Below, piece by piece: positions 43,126-50,469 of a stretch of 64,000 bases of DNA. The position numbers and the translations under genes are program-made. The DNA lies in the NCBI GenBank assembly GCA_934574045.1, contig CAKTMK010000009.1:4775-68774 (forward strand). The letters run 5' to 3'. The notes below the pieces were generated by a model. That model saw nothing but the letters and a program-made list of their open reading frames with translations, was not told where the DNA came from and made no database searches. The stretch's first letter is position 1. Each line of letters starts with the position of its first letter. This DNA is from an uncultured Oscillibacter sp. (GTDB lineage Bacteria > Bacillota > Clostridia > Oscillospirales > Oscillospiraceae).

Positions 43126-44481
43126 ATGGGAAAACTCTTTGGGACTGACGGCATCCGCGGCGTCGTGGGCGAAAACCTGACCGCGCAGGAGGCATTCCGC
43201 GTGGGGCAGGCGGTGGCCGCCGTGCTGATGGAGGATCTGGGCCGCCGTCCGGTGATCTTGATCGGAAAGGACACCCGCATCTCCTCCGATATGCTGGAAT
43301 CCGCGCTGATGGCGGGCATCTGTGACGTGGGCGGCGACGTGAAGCCGCTGGGGACGATCCCCACGCCCGCCGTGGCGTATCTGACCGTTCAGGAGCGGGG
43401 CGACGCGGGCATCGTGATCTCCGCGTCCCACAATCCCTATGAGCACAACGGCATCAAGGTCTTCAACGCGCAGGGCTATAAGCTGCCCGACGAGATCGAG
43501 CGCCGGGTGGAGGAGAAGATCCTCTCCGACGTGCCGATGAAGTCCCGCACCCGGGGCGAGATCGGCCGGCGGCACCACGGGATGCGCCAGCTCAAGCGGG
43601 ACTACATCGACTTTGTGGCCGGGACCATCGAGAGCGACCTTGCGGGTCTGCGCATTCTGGCGGACTGCGCCAACGGCGCGGCCAGCGCCACCGCGCCGGA
43701 ACTGTTCGGCCGGTTCAAGGCGCACACGGACTTTATCCACACCCAGCCCGACGGTGTGAACATCAACAGCCGCTGCGGCTCGACCCATCTGGAGGATCTG
43801 GCCGCGTCGGTGGTGAAGGGCGGCTATGACGTCGGCGTGGCCTTTGACGGGGACGCGGACCGCTGCCTGCTGGTGGACGAGACCGGCGGCGTGATCGACG
43901 GCGACAAGGTGATCGCCGTGTGCGCCGCGGATATGAAGCGCCGGGGCCGGCTGACCGGAAACGCCGTGGTGGCCACGGTGATGAGCAACCTCGGCCTGCA
44001 CGAGTTCTGCCGCAGCGAGGGACTGGAGTTGGTCTGCACCGATGTGGGCGACCGGAACGTGCTGGAGAAAATGCTTCAGTGCGGCTACCGCATCGGCGGC
44101 GAGCAGTCCGGCCATACCATTTTTACCGAGCTGGAGACCACCGGCGACGGCGAGGTCACGGCCCTCCAGTTCCTTCAGGTCCTCAAGACCTCCGGCAGAC
44201 GGGCCTCCGAGCTGGCGGCGGTCTGCCCGACGTATCCGCAGGTGCTGGTGAACGTGCCGGTGTCCCACGAGCGGGGGGTGAAGGAGGCCGTTATGGCGTC
44301 TCCCGCGCTGAAGAACGCCGTGAAAGCGGAGGAGGAAGCGCTCTGCGGCGCGGGCCGCATTCTGGTGCGCCCCTCCGGGACAGAGGCGCTGATCCGTGTC
44401 ATGGTCGAGGCAAAAACAACGGAAAAGGCGGCTGAGATTGCCGAAAAGATTGCGGATTTTGTGAAAACCGTCAAAGTCTGA
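43126..44481 (+). CDS. glmM: Phosphoglucosamine mutase
   Basis: A 451-residue enzyme that interconverts glucosamine 6- and 1-phosphate for UDP-GlcNAc and peptidoglycan. The N-terminal GKLFGTDGIRGVVGENLT, the phosphoserine loop SASHNPYEHNGIK (Ser101), the metal loop DGDADRCLLVD, and the C-terminal RPSGTEALIRVMVEA are all present. It starts 26 bases after ruvB and is probably cotranscribed. Confidence 0.97.
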   Translation: MGKLFGTDGIRGVVGENLTAQEAFRVGQAVAAVLMEDLGRRPVILIGKDTRISSDMLESALMAGICDVGGDVKPLGTIPTPAVAYLTVQERGDAGIVISASHNPYEHNGIKVFNAQGYKLPDEIERRVEEKILSDVPMKSRTRGEIGRRHHGMRQLKRDYIDFVAGTIESDLAGLRILADCANGAASATAPELFGRFKAHTDFIHTQPDGVNINSRCGSTHLEDLAASVVKGGYDVGVAFDGDADRCLLVDETGGVIDGDKVIAVCAADMKRRGRLTGNAVVATVMSNLGLHEFCRSEGLELVCTDVGDRNVLEKMLQCGYRIGGEQSGHTIFTELETTGDGEVTALQFLQVLKTSGRRASELAAVCPTYPQVLVNVPVSHERGVKEAVMASPALKNAVKAEEEALCGAGRILVRPSGTEALIRVMVEAKTTEKAAEIAEKIADFVKTVKV

Positions 44482-44546
44482 CGGGATGCGGCAGGAGCCG
44501 TATGGAAAAATTCCATAAATAAAATCTGCCAAATTTTAGTTTTGAC

Positions 44547-44576
44547 TTGACAAAAATTGTGTTTAAAAGGTATAAT
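44547..44576 (+). promoter_or_regulatory. Promoter of the SigH-like gene
   Basis: TTGACA (44547-44552) and TATAAT (44571-44576) with an 18-base spacer. The -10 box ends five bases before the ATG at 44582, so the start of transcription should fall at the start codon. Confidence 0.85.
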
Positions 44577-44581
44577 ACGTT

Positions 44582-45223
44582 ATGTGCAAACGTGAAGAAG
44601 AAAATTCTTCCTGCCAGGATGTCTGTTCGGACGAATCGCTCTGCGGCCTTGCCGCCGCGGGAGACCGTCTGGCAGAGGAGCGCCTGATCTCCAAATACAC
44701 CCGTCTGGTCCGTTCCTGCGCCCGCCCGTTCTTTTTGGCGGGGGGAGACAGCGAGGATCTGATCCAGGAGGGAATGATCGGACTGATGAACGCCGTCCGG
44801 GAGTATGACAGAGAGAAGGAAGCCTCTTTCCGCACGTTTGCCGAGACCTGCGTCCGCAATCGTCTGCTTTCAGTCCTGCGCGCCGCGTCCCGTGGCAAGC
44901 ATATGCCCCTGAACCAGTCGGTTTCTCTTGATACGCCCTTCTTTGATAGTGATTCCTACGCCCTCGGGACCCAAGACCTGAGCCAGCGAAGCCCGGAAGA
45001 TTTTCTGATCGACCGCGAGCACACGAGCAGTCTCTTGTTTGGAGTCCGGAAAAAGCTGTCCGAATTTGAAGCGAAGATTTTAGGGTATTATCTGGACGGT
45101 CTATCTTGCCGGGAAATTGCCGAAACGGTCGGCAAGACCCCCAAATCCGTGGACAACGCGGTCCAGCGGATCCGCCGCAAGGTAGCGCAGCAACTTCTTT
45201 CCGGCGATTTCAGCAAGAGCTGA
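44582..45223 (+). CDS. sigH: RNA polymerase sigma factor, SigH family
   Basis: A 213-residue sigma factor. Region 2 (RLISKYTRLVRSCARPFFLAGGDSEDLIQEGMIGLMNAVREYD) and region 4 (LSEFEAKILGYYLDGLSCREIAETVGKTPKSVDNAVQRIRRKVAQQL) resemble SigH/Spo0H, which directs early sporulation genes. The N-terminal tail (CKREEENSSCQDVC) is unusual and Cys-bearing. ATG 44582 is forced: an in-frame TAA lies at 44573-44575 and there is no later start before region 1. There is no ribosome site. Related SigH-like factors exist, so the exact paralogue is not certain. Confidence 0.88.
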   Translation: MCKREEENSSCQDVCSDESLCGLAAAGDRLAEERLISKYTRLVRSCARPFFLAGGDSEDLIQEGMIGLMNAVREYDREKEASFRTFAETCVRNRLLSVLRAASRGKHMPLNQSVSLDTPFFDSDSYALGTQDLSQRSPEDFLIDREHTSSLLFGVRKKLSEFEAKILGYYLDGLSCREIAETVGKTPKSVDNAVQRIRRKVAQQLLSGDFSKS

Positions 45224-45261
45224 ACGCAATATATTTTTCTTTTCAAAGAGAGGGTAAAAAC

Positions 45262-45543
45262 ATGTTCGAAGACAAGACTTTAGTGTGCAAAGAGTGCGGC
45301 CAGGAGTTCGTGTTCACCGCCGGTGAGCAGGAGTTCTACGCTGAGCGCGGCTTCCAGAACGAGCCTCAGCGCTGCAAGGCCTGCCGTGACGCCCGCAAGG
45401 CCGCTTCCCGCGGTCCCCGGGAGTACTTCACCGCTGTGTGCGCTGCCTGCGGCGGCGAGGCTCGCGTTCCCTTCGAGCCCAAGTCTGACCGTCCCGTGTA
45501 CTGCAGCGAGTGCTTCGCCAAGATGCGCGAGGAGCAGAGATAA
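45262..45543 (+). CDS. Small zinc-ribbon protein
   Basis: A 93-residue protein with four CxxC knuckles: VCKECGQEF, CKACRDA, CAACGGEA and CSECF. The first half (TLVCKECGQEFVFTAGEQEFYAERGFQNEPQRCKACR) is a 'probable zinc-ribbon' module widespread in Firmicutes; function is unknown, possibly nucleic-acid binding. It lies 38 bases after the sigma gene with AGAGAGGG upstream. Its codon use favours GCT/CGC and looks like that of a highly expressed gene. Confidence 0.9.
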   Translation: MFEDKTLVCKECGQEFVFTAGEQEFYAERGFQNEPQRCKACRDARKAASRGPREYFTAVCAACGGEARVPFEPKSDRPVYCSECFAKMREEQR

Positions 45544-45559
45544 CGAGAGTCGTCTCAAA

Positions 45560-45591
45560 GGAACGCCCGGCTTCGGGCGTTCCTTTTTTTT
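45560..45591 (+). terminator. Terminator after the zinc-ribbon gene
   Basis: GGAACGCCCG (45560-45569) pairs with CGGGCGTTCC (45574-45583) around GCTT, followed by eight T residues. Confidence 0.96.
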
Positions 45592-45964
45592 CGCGCTGCT
45601 GTCGGACGAAAGTACCCGCCAGCGCCCGCCGTACCGTGCCGAAGAGGACGGACTGGCATCGACCGGATTCCGGCGGGAAGCGCTCTGAGCCGACGGGCGC
45701 TCCGCTCCCGCTGCGCGTTTTTCCGGAGGAATCGGCGGCAGGAGTTCAGAGCAGATGCCGGTCGGGTCTCAGCAGAAAGCGTTCCGGGACGTCGGGCGCT
45801 CGGCGCGCGCCTGCCTGTGAGATATTGACGAGGCGGATCCTGCACGGGATGCGGTCCGGACTTCGACTGGGCCGCTGGACGCTCCATGTTCGTCACGCGC
45901 CTGTCCGAACGGCGCTATTCGTCCGGTTTTTGACCGTTTCCTCGAAATTTCTCCCACATTTCTC
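45592..45964. other. Intergenic region with no recognised gene
   Basis: This 370-base stretch of mixed composition precedes the DUF1858 promoter. Short overlapping ORFs on both strands have skewed, Arg/Ser/Pro-rich compositions and no ribosome sites, so none is called. I see no tRNA, repeat or riboswitch core. Confidence 0.4.
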
Positions 45965-45993
45965 TTGAAATCGCAGGGAAATAGGGGTATAAT
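45965..45993 (+). promoter_or_regulatory. Promoter of the DUF1858 gene
   Basis: TTGAAA (45965-45970) and TATAAT (45988-45993), 17 bases apart. A small hairpin (AACGCC/GGCGTT) lies in the leader at about 45997-46014. Confidence 0.85.
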
Positions 45994-46046
45994 AACAACG
46001 CCTTACAGGGCGTTTTCGTATAAACTGATTTTTTGGAGGCAACAGC

Positions 46047-46256
46047 ATGGTCGAAATTACGAAAGACACCATCATTGGTGACATTCTTGACATGGCCCCT
46101 CAGACTGCGCCGATCTTCCTGTCTATCGGGATGCACTGCCTGGGCTGCCCGTCCTCCCGCGGCGAGACCGTGGAAGAGGCCTGCATGGTCCATGGCATCG
46201 ACGTGGACAAGCTGCTCAAGCTGGTCAACGAGGAAGCCAACAAGGCCGCGGAATAA
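46047..46256 (+). CDS. DUF1858 domain protein
   Basis: A 69-residue protein: ITKDTIIGDILDMAPQTAPIFLSIGMHCLGCPSSRGETVEEACMVHGIDVDKLLKLVNE. The CLGC motif and length fit the DUF1858 family ('hybrid cluster protein-associated disulfide redox' proteins). It probably binds a metal or cycles a disulfide; the partner is unknown. TTGGAGG precedes the ATG. Confidence 0.93.
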   Translation: MVEITKDTIIGDILDMAPQTAPIFLSIGMHCLGCPSSRGETVEEACMVHGIDVDKLLKLVNEEANKAAE

Positions 46257-46342
46257 GACTTTTCTCGGGAAAAGTCCGACAGAACGCATACGGGACTCCC
46301 GTATGCGTTCCGTTTGTCACCACGGCGGCAGGAGGGAGTGCA

Positions 46343-47056
46343 GTGCACAGACGTAAACTGGAATTGACGCCCCGCCTGCGGCTTCTGGCGGACTGGGTGC
46401 CGCAGGGCGCCGCCCTGACGGACGTGGGAACGGACCATGCGTACCTGCCAGTCTGGCTGACGCTGGAGGGCCGGCTCCGCTCCGCCATCGCCTGCGACCT
46501 GCGCAGCGGGCCGCTGGAACGGGGGCGCAGGACCGCCGCCGATTTCGGCGTGTCGGACCGAATCAGCTTCCGCCGGTGCGACGGGCTTGCGCTGGTGAGC
46601 GCGCGGGAGACGGACACCGTGGTCATCGCGGGAATGGGCGGCGAGAACATTGCCGAGATTTTGCGGGCCGCGCCGTGGACCGCCCGAACGGGCTGCACGC
46701 TGCTGCTCCAGCCCCAGTCCCGGGCGGAGGAGCTGCGGACGTTCCTCTGCGGCCATGGGTACGCCATCCGCCGGGAGCGGCTGGTGCTGGACCGGGAGAC
46801 GCTTTATCCGGTGATCGAGGCCGCCGCCGGGGAGCAGACGCTGCCGCCGGGACGGCTGTACGGCGGGGCATTTTTGACGGACGACCCGCTTGGCGGTCGG
46901 TATATCGTGGAGCAGATCCTGCGGCTTCAGGCCGCCGTGGCGGGGCTGAACCGCGCGGGACGGCCAGACACCGCAGAAAAGGCCGACCATCTGCGGGACG
47001 TGATCGGCTCACTGCTGGAATTATGGGAGGAGTGGCGCGATGCCAACGGCGCGTGA
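46343..47056 (+). CDS. trmK: tRNA (adenine-22-N1)-methyltransferase
   Basis: A 237-residue SAM-dependent enzyme. RLRLLADWVPQGAALTDVGTDHAYLPVWL contains the SAM-binding loop and VVIAGMGGENIAEIL is the TrmK signature; LLLQPQSRAEELRTFLCGHGY follows. It methylates A22 in tRNA-Tyr/Ser in Bacillus. The GTG at 46343 has GGAGGGAG upstream. It overlaps the Nif3-like gene by 17 bases, as in many Firmicutes. Confidence 0.94.
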   Translation: MHRRKLELTPRLRLLADWVPQGAALTDVGTDHAYLPVWLTLEGRLRSAIACDLRSGPLERGRRTAADFGVSDRISFRRCDGLALVSARETDTVVIAGMGGENIAEILRAAPWTARTGCTLLLQPQSRAEELRTFLCGHGYAIRRERLVLDRETLYPVIEAAAGEQTLPPGRLYGGAFLTDDPLGGRYIVEQILRLQAAVAGLNRAGRPDTAEKADHLRDVIGSLLELWEEWRDANGA

Positions 47057-47849
47057 AATTGAAAAGTGCCTGTTTGCGCTGGCTCCCAGAGACGGCGCGA
47101 TGGACTGGGACAATGTGGGGCTGCTGGTGGGCGACCCGGAGGCGGAGGTCAGCCGGGTGCTCGTGGCGCTGGACGCGACGCAGGCCGTCGCGGAGGAAGC
47201 GATCGAAAAGGGCTGCCAGCTGATCGTGACCCACCATCCTATTATGAACTGCAAGTGGCTCCCGGTGCAGACGCTGCGGGAGGATACGCCCCAGGGGCGG
47301 CTTCTGCGGCGGCTGACGCGGGAAAACGTCAGCGTGATCTGTATGCATACGAATCTGGATGTGGCGGCGGGCGGCGTCAACGATGAGCTGGCGGCGGCGC
47401 TGCGGCTGGAGGACCCTGGGCCTTTTCTGGAGGACGGTCTTGGCCGCATCGGCCATCTAGCCGAGCCGGTCCCGCTGGCGGACTTCGCCGCGCGGACGGC
47501 TGCGGCGCTGAACTGCAACGGCCTGCGCTACGCCGACGCGGGAAAGCCGGTGTACCGCGTGGCAGTGGGCGGCGGCGCCTGCGGCGAATATGCGGACGTG
47601 GCCGCCGCGGCGGGGTGCGACACCTTTGTGACCGCCGACTTGAGCTACCACGCGTTTCTGGACGCGGCAGGGAAGGGGATCAACCTGATCGACGCGGGCC
47701 ATTTCCCGACGGAGGACCCGGTCTGCCGCGTGCTTATCGCGTACTTACAGGAGCAATTCCCAGCGCTCAGCGTTGAAAAATCTGCTTCCCACCGGGAAGC
47801 CATCCAATACTACGTCAAAGGAGAATCAGACTATGTCCGGACATTCTAA
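47040..47849 (+). CDS. Nif3-like dinuclear metal centre protein (YqfO type)
   Basis: A 269-residue protein with the metal-binding motifs IVTHHPIMN, CMHTNLDVAAGGVND, TADLSYHAF and DAGHFPTE. Proposed roles are hydrolase or GTP cyclohydrolase-like; its partner trmK precedes it, as in Bacillus (trmK-yqfO). It lacks the inserted CutA-like domain of longer YqfO proteins. Its end overlaps yebC by 17 bases. Confidence 0.94.
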   Translation: MPTAREIEKCLFALAPRDGAMDWDNVGLLVGDPEAEVSRVLVALDATQAVAEEAIEKGCQLIVTHHPIMNCKWLPVQTLREDTPQGRLLRRLTRENVSVICMHTNLDVAAGGVNDELAAALRLEDPGPFLEDGLGRIGHLAEPVPLADFAARTAAALNCNGLRYADAGKPVYRVAVGGGACGEYADVAAAAGCDTFVTADLSYHAFLDAAGKGINLIDAGHFPTEDPVCRVLIAYLQEQFPALSVEKSASHREAIQYYVKGESDYVRTF

Positions 47850-48567
47850 GTGGCATAACATCCAAAAGACCAAGGGCGCGGCGGACGCGAAGCGTTCCGC
47901 GGCGTTCACCAAGATCGCCAAGGAGATCATCGTGGCGGTGAAAGAGGGCGGCAGCGGCGACCCCAACAATAACTCCCGTCTGGCCACCGTCATTGCCAAG
48001 GCCAAGGCCGTGAATATGCCCAACGACAACATCAAGCGCACCATCGACAAGGCGCTGGGCGCGGGCAGCACCGAGAGCTTCGAGTCCATCACCTATGAGG
48101 GCTACGGCCCCGGCGGCGTGGCCGTGATCGTGGAGGCGCTGACCGACAACCGCCAGCGCACCGCGCCGGAGGTCCGTCACGCGTTCGACAAGTGCAACGG
48201 CAACATGGGCGCGCAGGGCTGCGTGAGCTGGTCCTTTGACAAGAAGGGCGTCATCGTGATCGACAACGAGGACGGCGAGCTGGACGAGGACACCGTGATG
48301 ATGGACGCGCTGGAGGCCGGCGCTGCCGACTTTGAGGCCGACGGTCCCGCGCTGGAGATCACCACCGATCCCGACGCGTTCAACGACGTGGTCAAGGCGC
48401 TGGAGGAGAAGGGCTACAGCTTTGTCAACGCCGACATCGAGATGGTCCCCCAGAACTATATCGTGCTCTCCAGCGAGGGCGACGTGAAGAACATGGAGAA
48501 GCTCATCGACATGCTGGAGGACAACGGCGACGTTCAGAACGTCTGGCACAACTGGCAGCAGGACTGA
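47833..48567 (+). CDS. yebC: YebC/PmpR-type transcription and translation factor
   Basis: A 244-residue protein beginning SGHSKWHNIQKTKGAADAKRSAAFTKIAKEI, the family hallmark, with YEGYGPGGVAVIVEALTDNRQRTAPEVRHAF in the middle. YebC-like proteins bind DNA and some relieve ribosome stalling. The start at 47833 follows AAAGGAG; the frame is open 60 bases further into the Nif3-like gene. Confidence 0.96.
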   Translation: MSGHSKWHNIQKTKGAADAKRSAAFTKIAKEIIVAVKEGGSGDPNNNSRLATVIAKAKAVNMPNDNIKRTIDKALGAGSTESFESITYEGYGPGGVAVIVEALTDNRQRTAPEVRHAFDKCNGNMGAQGCVSWSFDKKGVIVIDNEDGELDEDTVMMDALEAGAADFEADGPALEITTDPDAFNDVVKALEEKGYSFVNADIEMVPQNYIVLSSEGDVKNMEKLIDMLEDNGDVQNVWHNWQQD

Positions 48568-48589
48568 GCATTCCCGGGAAATCGAACAG

Positions 48590-48623
48590 CACCGCCCTCG
48601 GCGCAGCCGCGCCGGGGGCGGTG
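48590..48623 (+). terminator. Hairpin after yebC
   Basis: A 15-bp stem (48590-48604 with 48609-48623, one G-T pair, AGCC loop) follows the yebC stop; there is no T-tract. Confidence 0.65.
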
Positions 48624-48643
48624 TTCAGTTCTGACAGCTGATA

Positions 48644-48673
48644 CTTTCAACAAAACTTTTGTTTTGTTGAAAG
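48644..48673. repeat. Perfect 13-bp inverted repeat
   Basis: CTTTCAACAAAAC (48644-48656) and GTTTTGTTGAAAG (48661-48673) flank a TTTT loop. It is AT-rich and has no T-tail on either strand. It could be an operator, a recombination or element end, or an RNA hairpin. Confidence 0.85.
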
Positions 48674-48679
48674 ATGGAA

Positions 48680-48760
48680 AAAGAAAATCATAGACAAAGA
48701 AAATCGCGAACAAGTGGAATCACGAGCCAAAGAAGATCATGGACAAAGAGGGCTGTGAAC
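48680..48760 (+). repeat. Five degenerate 16-bp tandem repeats
   Basis: Units AAAGAAAATCATAGAC (48680), AAAGAAAATCGCGAAC (48696), a 17-base variant (48712), AAAGAAGATCATGGAC (48729) and AAAGAGGGCTGTGAAC (48745) run head to tail. The period is not a multiple of three, so a coding repeat is unlikely. Confidence 0.8.
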
Positions 48761-49157
48761 AATGGGGAGGATAACGACTTGCGTTCCGGCTGATTGGACC
48801 GCACCCCGCGTCCCAGCGCCTGCGGCGGCATAGATCGCGCGCTGTATTTAATACCCACATGGGGAAGGGAATGGCGCAGACAGCGTGTCCGCTGTAGAGC
48901 GGGGTGGCCCAGATGACGCATTTTCTGCGAAAGGCGCTGCGAAGCGGGACAGCCGCTGCCTGATGGCGGCGGCTGCGCGCCGTGGGACAGACTGAAATTT
49001 ATCGTTCAAGACATTGATTTTTGCTTTGTCGTGTGGTACATTGAACATAGTCATTTATGCTTATAATTTGGGTAAGCGATCTACAAACGACCTCAATCGT
49101 TAACAATGACGGCGAATATCGCTGCTATTGCTCGGTTGCAGCCAATATCCTGCTCAC
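48761..49157. other. Non-coding stretch upstream of the ygjV-like gene
   Basis: Composition changes from GC-rich to AT-rich near 48990. A TATAAT string at about 49070 has TTGAAC upstream, but the spacer is only 15 bases. Small hairpins occur (AACGA/TCGTT near 49087-49102). No ORF here is convincing. With the adjoining repeats the gene-free region is 48568-49207. Confidence 0.4.
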
Positions 49158-49192
49158 AACCTGCTTGACAGCGAAAGCCAAGCAGGTTTTTT
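49158..49192 (+). terminator. Terminator-like hairpin in the leader of the ygjV-like gene
   Basis: A 10-bp stem, AACCTGCTTG (49158-49167) with CAAGCAGGTT (49179-49188), runs into TTTTTT. The ribosome site of the next gene (GGGAGG, 49196-49201) begins four bases after the T-tract, so this is a leader element rather than the end of an upstream gene. Confidence 0.8.
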
Positions 49193-49207
49193 CGTGGGAG
49201 GATGATT

Positions 49208-49714
49208 ATGAATTTCATTCTTTTAGGCAACGGTATTGCCCTGTTCGGCGCTGTTCTTATGGCGGCCATCGGTCTTATCAAGCAGCGAAAACACATTCTT
49301 GCCGCACAATGCGTCCAGTTTGGGATCATGGGGATTGCGAACCTGATCTTAGGCGGGATCAACGGTTTTGTTTCCGCGCTCGTGAGCATCACTCGAAATT
49401 TGATCTGCCTGAAATGGGAACTCACAACACCAATTAAAATCGGTATCATTTCCATTCAAGCAGTTCTTGCGCTGAGCATCGATCGTAGAGGTGTTATTGG
49501 TATCCTGCCGGGGCTGTCTGCCTGTATCTGCACATGGTTCTTGGATACTACGGACGAAATAAAACTGAAAATGGTCATTATCATAGCGCAGGTTTGCTGG
49601 CTGATCTATGACCGCTCCATTCTCAACGATGTTTCATTTGCATTTGACATAATAACGATCCTTGCGAACCTCGTTGGGATTGTTTTGATTGTAAGGCAGC
49701 GCAAAACAGTCTGA
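49208..49714 (+). CDS. YgjV-family inner membrane protein
   Basis: A 168-residue membrane protein with about six short helices: FILLGNGIALFGAVLMAAIGLIKQRKHILAAQCVQFGIMGIANLILGGINGFVSALVSITRNLI. This matches the YgjV (Imp-YgjV) family, distantly like PnuC, of unknown substrate. I use the ATG at 49208, six bases after GGGAGG; an ATG at 49202 is too close. Codon use and GC content are clearly lower than in the flanking genes, suggesting recent transfer. An intrinsic terminator in its leader suggests premature-termination control. Confidence 0.82.
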   Translation: MNFILLGNGIALFGAVLMAAIGLIKQRKHILAAQCVQFGIMGIANLILGGINGFVSALVSITRNLICLKWELTTPIKIGIISIQAVLALSIDRRGVIGILPGLSACICTWFLDTTDEIKLKMVIIIAQVCWLIYDRSILNDVSFAFDIITILANLVGIVLIVRQRKTV

Positions 49715-49864
49715 CTTTTCCATAAAGCTATCCGCTGTAAAATTCCAATTTATCGGATCACCTGCATATTACGCCATTCCCGCGTTTTCCGCAGGGCACC
49801 GGCGGAATGGCCGGACATGGAGCCGTCCGCATTTCAAGCAAAGCGGGAGGAAAAAACTGCGCGG

Positions 49865-49893
49865 TTGACAAGCGGCGAAAAGTCTTGTAAAAT
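49865..49893 (+). promoter_or_regulatory. Promoter of rnpB
   Basis: TTGACA (49865-49870) and TAAAAT (49888-49893) with a 17-base spacer; transcription should start near 49900. Confidence 0.88.
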
Positions 49894-49899
49894 AGTCGC

Positions 49900-50316
49900 G
49901 CGAGGAAGACAGACAGTCGCGTGGGCAGGCCGAAAGGCCGTCCATGAGGAAAGTCCGGGCTCCACAGGGCAAGGATAACGGGTAACGCCCGCCGAAGGCG
50001 ACTTCAGGAAAAGTGCAACAGAGAGATACCGCCGTCTTTTACTGTTCCATGGCAGTCGGCGCCGCGCCGGCTAGCACCGCTTTTCAGCGGAGCGCGGGTC
50101 AGCAGACTTCTGTGGACGGGCAAAAGACGGTAAGGATGGAAAGGCGAGGTAAGAGCTCACCCGATGGCTGGGAACAGTCCATCGCTGTAAACTCTATCCG
50201 GAGCAACACCGTGGGGAAGCAACAGGCCGGCCCGGCCGCTTCCGGGAGGTGGCTTGAGCGCGTCGGCAACGGCGCGTCGAGATAGATGACTGTCAAATAC
50301 AGAACCCGGCTTACAG
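49900..50316 (+). ncRNA. rnpB: RNase P RNA
   Basis: The catalytic RNA of RNase P, about 415 bases. Conserved blocks are GAGGAAAGTCCGGGCTCC (49947-49964), the ACAGAGAGATACCGCC stretch near 50020, GGTAAGGATGGAAAGG...GAGGTAAGAGCTCACC near 50130-50161, and the 3' part GATAGATGACTGTC...ACAGAACCCGGCTTA. These CR-I to CR-V elements identify an A-type bacterial RNA. It has its own promoter and terminator and lies between the ygjV islet and murD. Ends are accurate to within a few bases. Confidence 0.98.
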
Positions 50317-50335
50317 TTTTGCTCGCGGCAATATG

Positions 50336-50368
50336 ATCCCTCCGGCGTGACCCGCCGGAGGGATTTTT
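50336..50368 (+). terminator. Terminator of rnpB
   Basis: ATCCCTCCGGCG (50336-50347) pairs with CGCCGGAGGGAT (50353-50364), followed by T residues. Confidence 0.93.
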
Positions 50369-50394
50369 CCTGCCCGTCCGACGGGGAATTAGGA

Positions 50395-50423
50395 TTGCTA
50401 TTTCATGGCGCCTGCGCTATAAT
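50395..50423 (+). promoter_or_regulatory. Promoter of murD
   Basis: TTGCTA (50395-50400) and TATAAT (50418-50423), 17 bases apart. Confidence 0.8.
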
Positions 50424-50469
50424 GATTTGGAAAATTTCCGCCCGCGCCGGGCGGTCTGGAGGAACTGCT

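Noticed and set aside
45510..45968. 152-codon ORF between the zinc-ribbon and DUF1858 genes
   Set aside because: It begins inside the zinc-ribbon gene, crosses its terminator and ends at the next promoter; composition is not protein-like.
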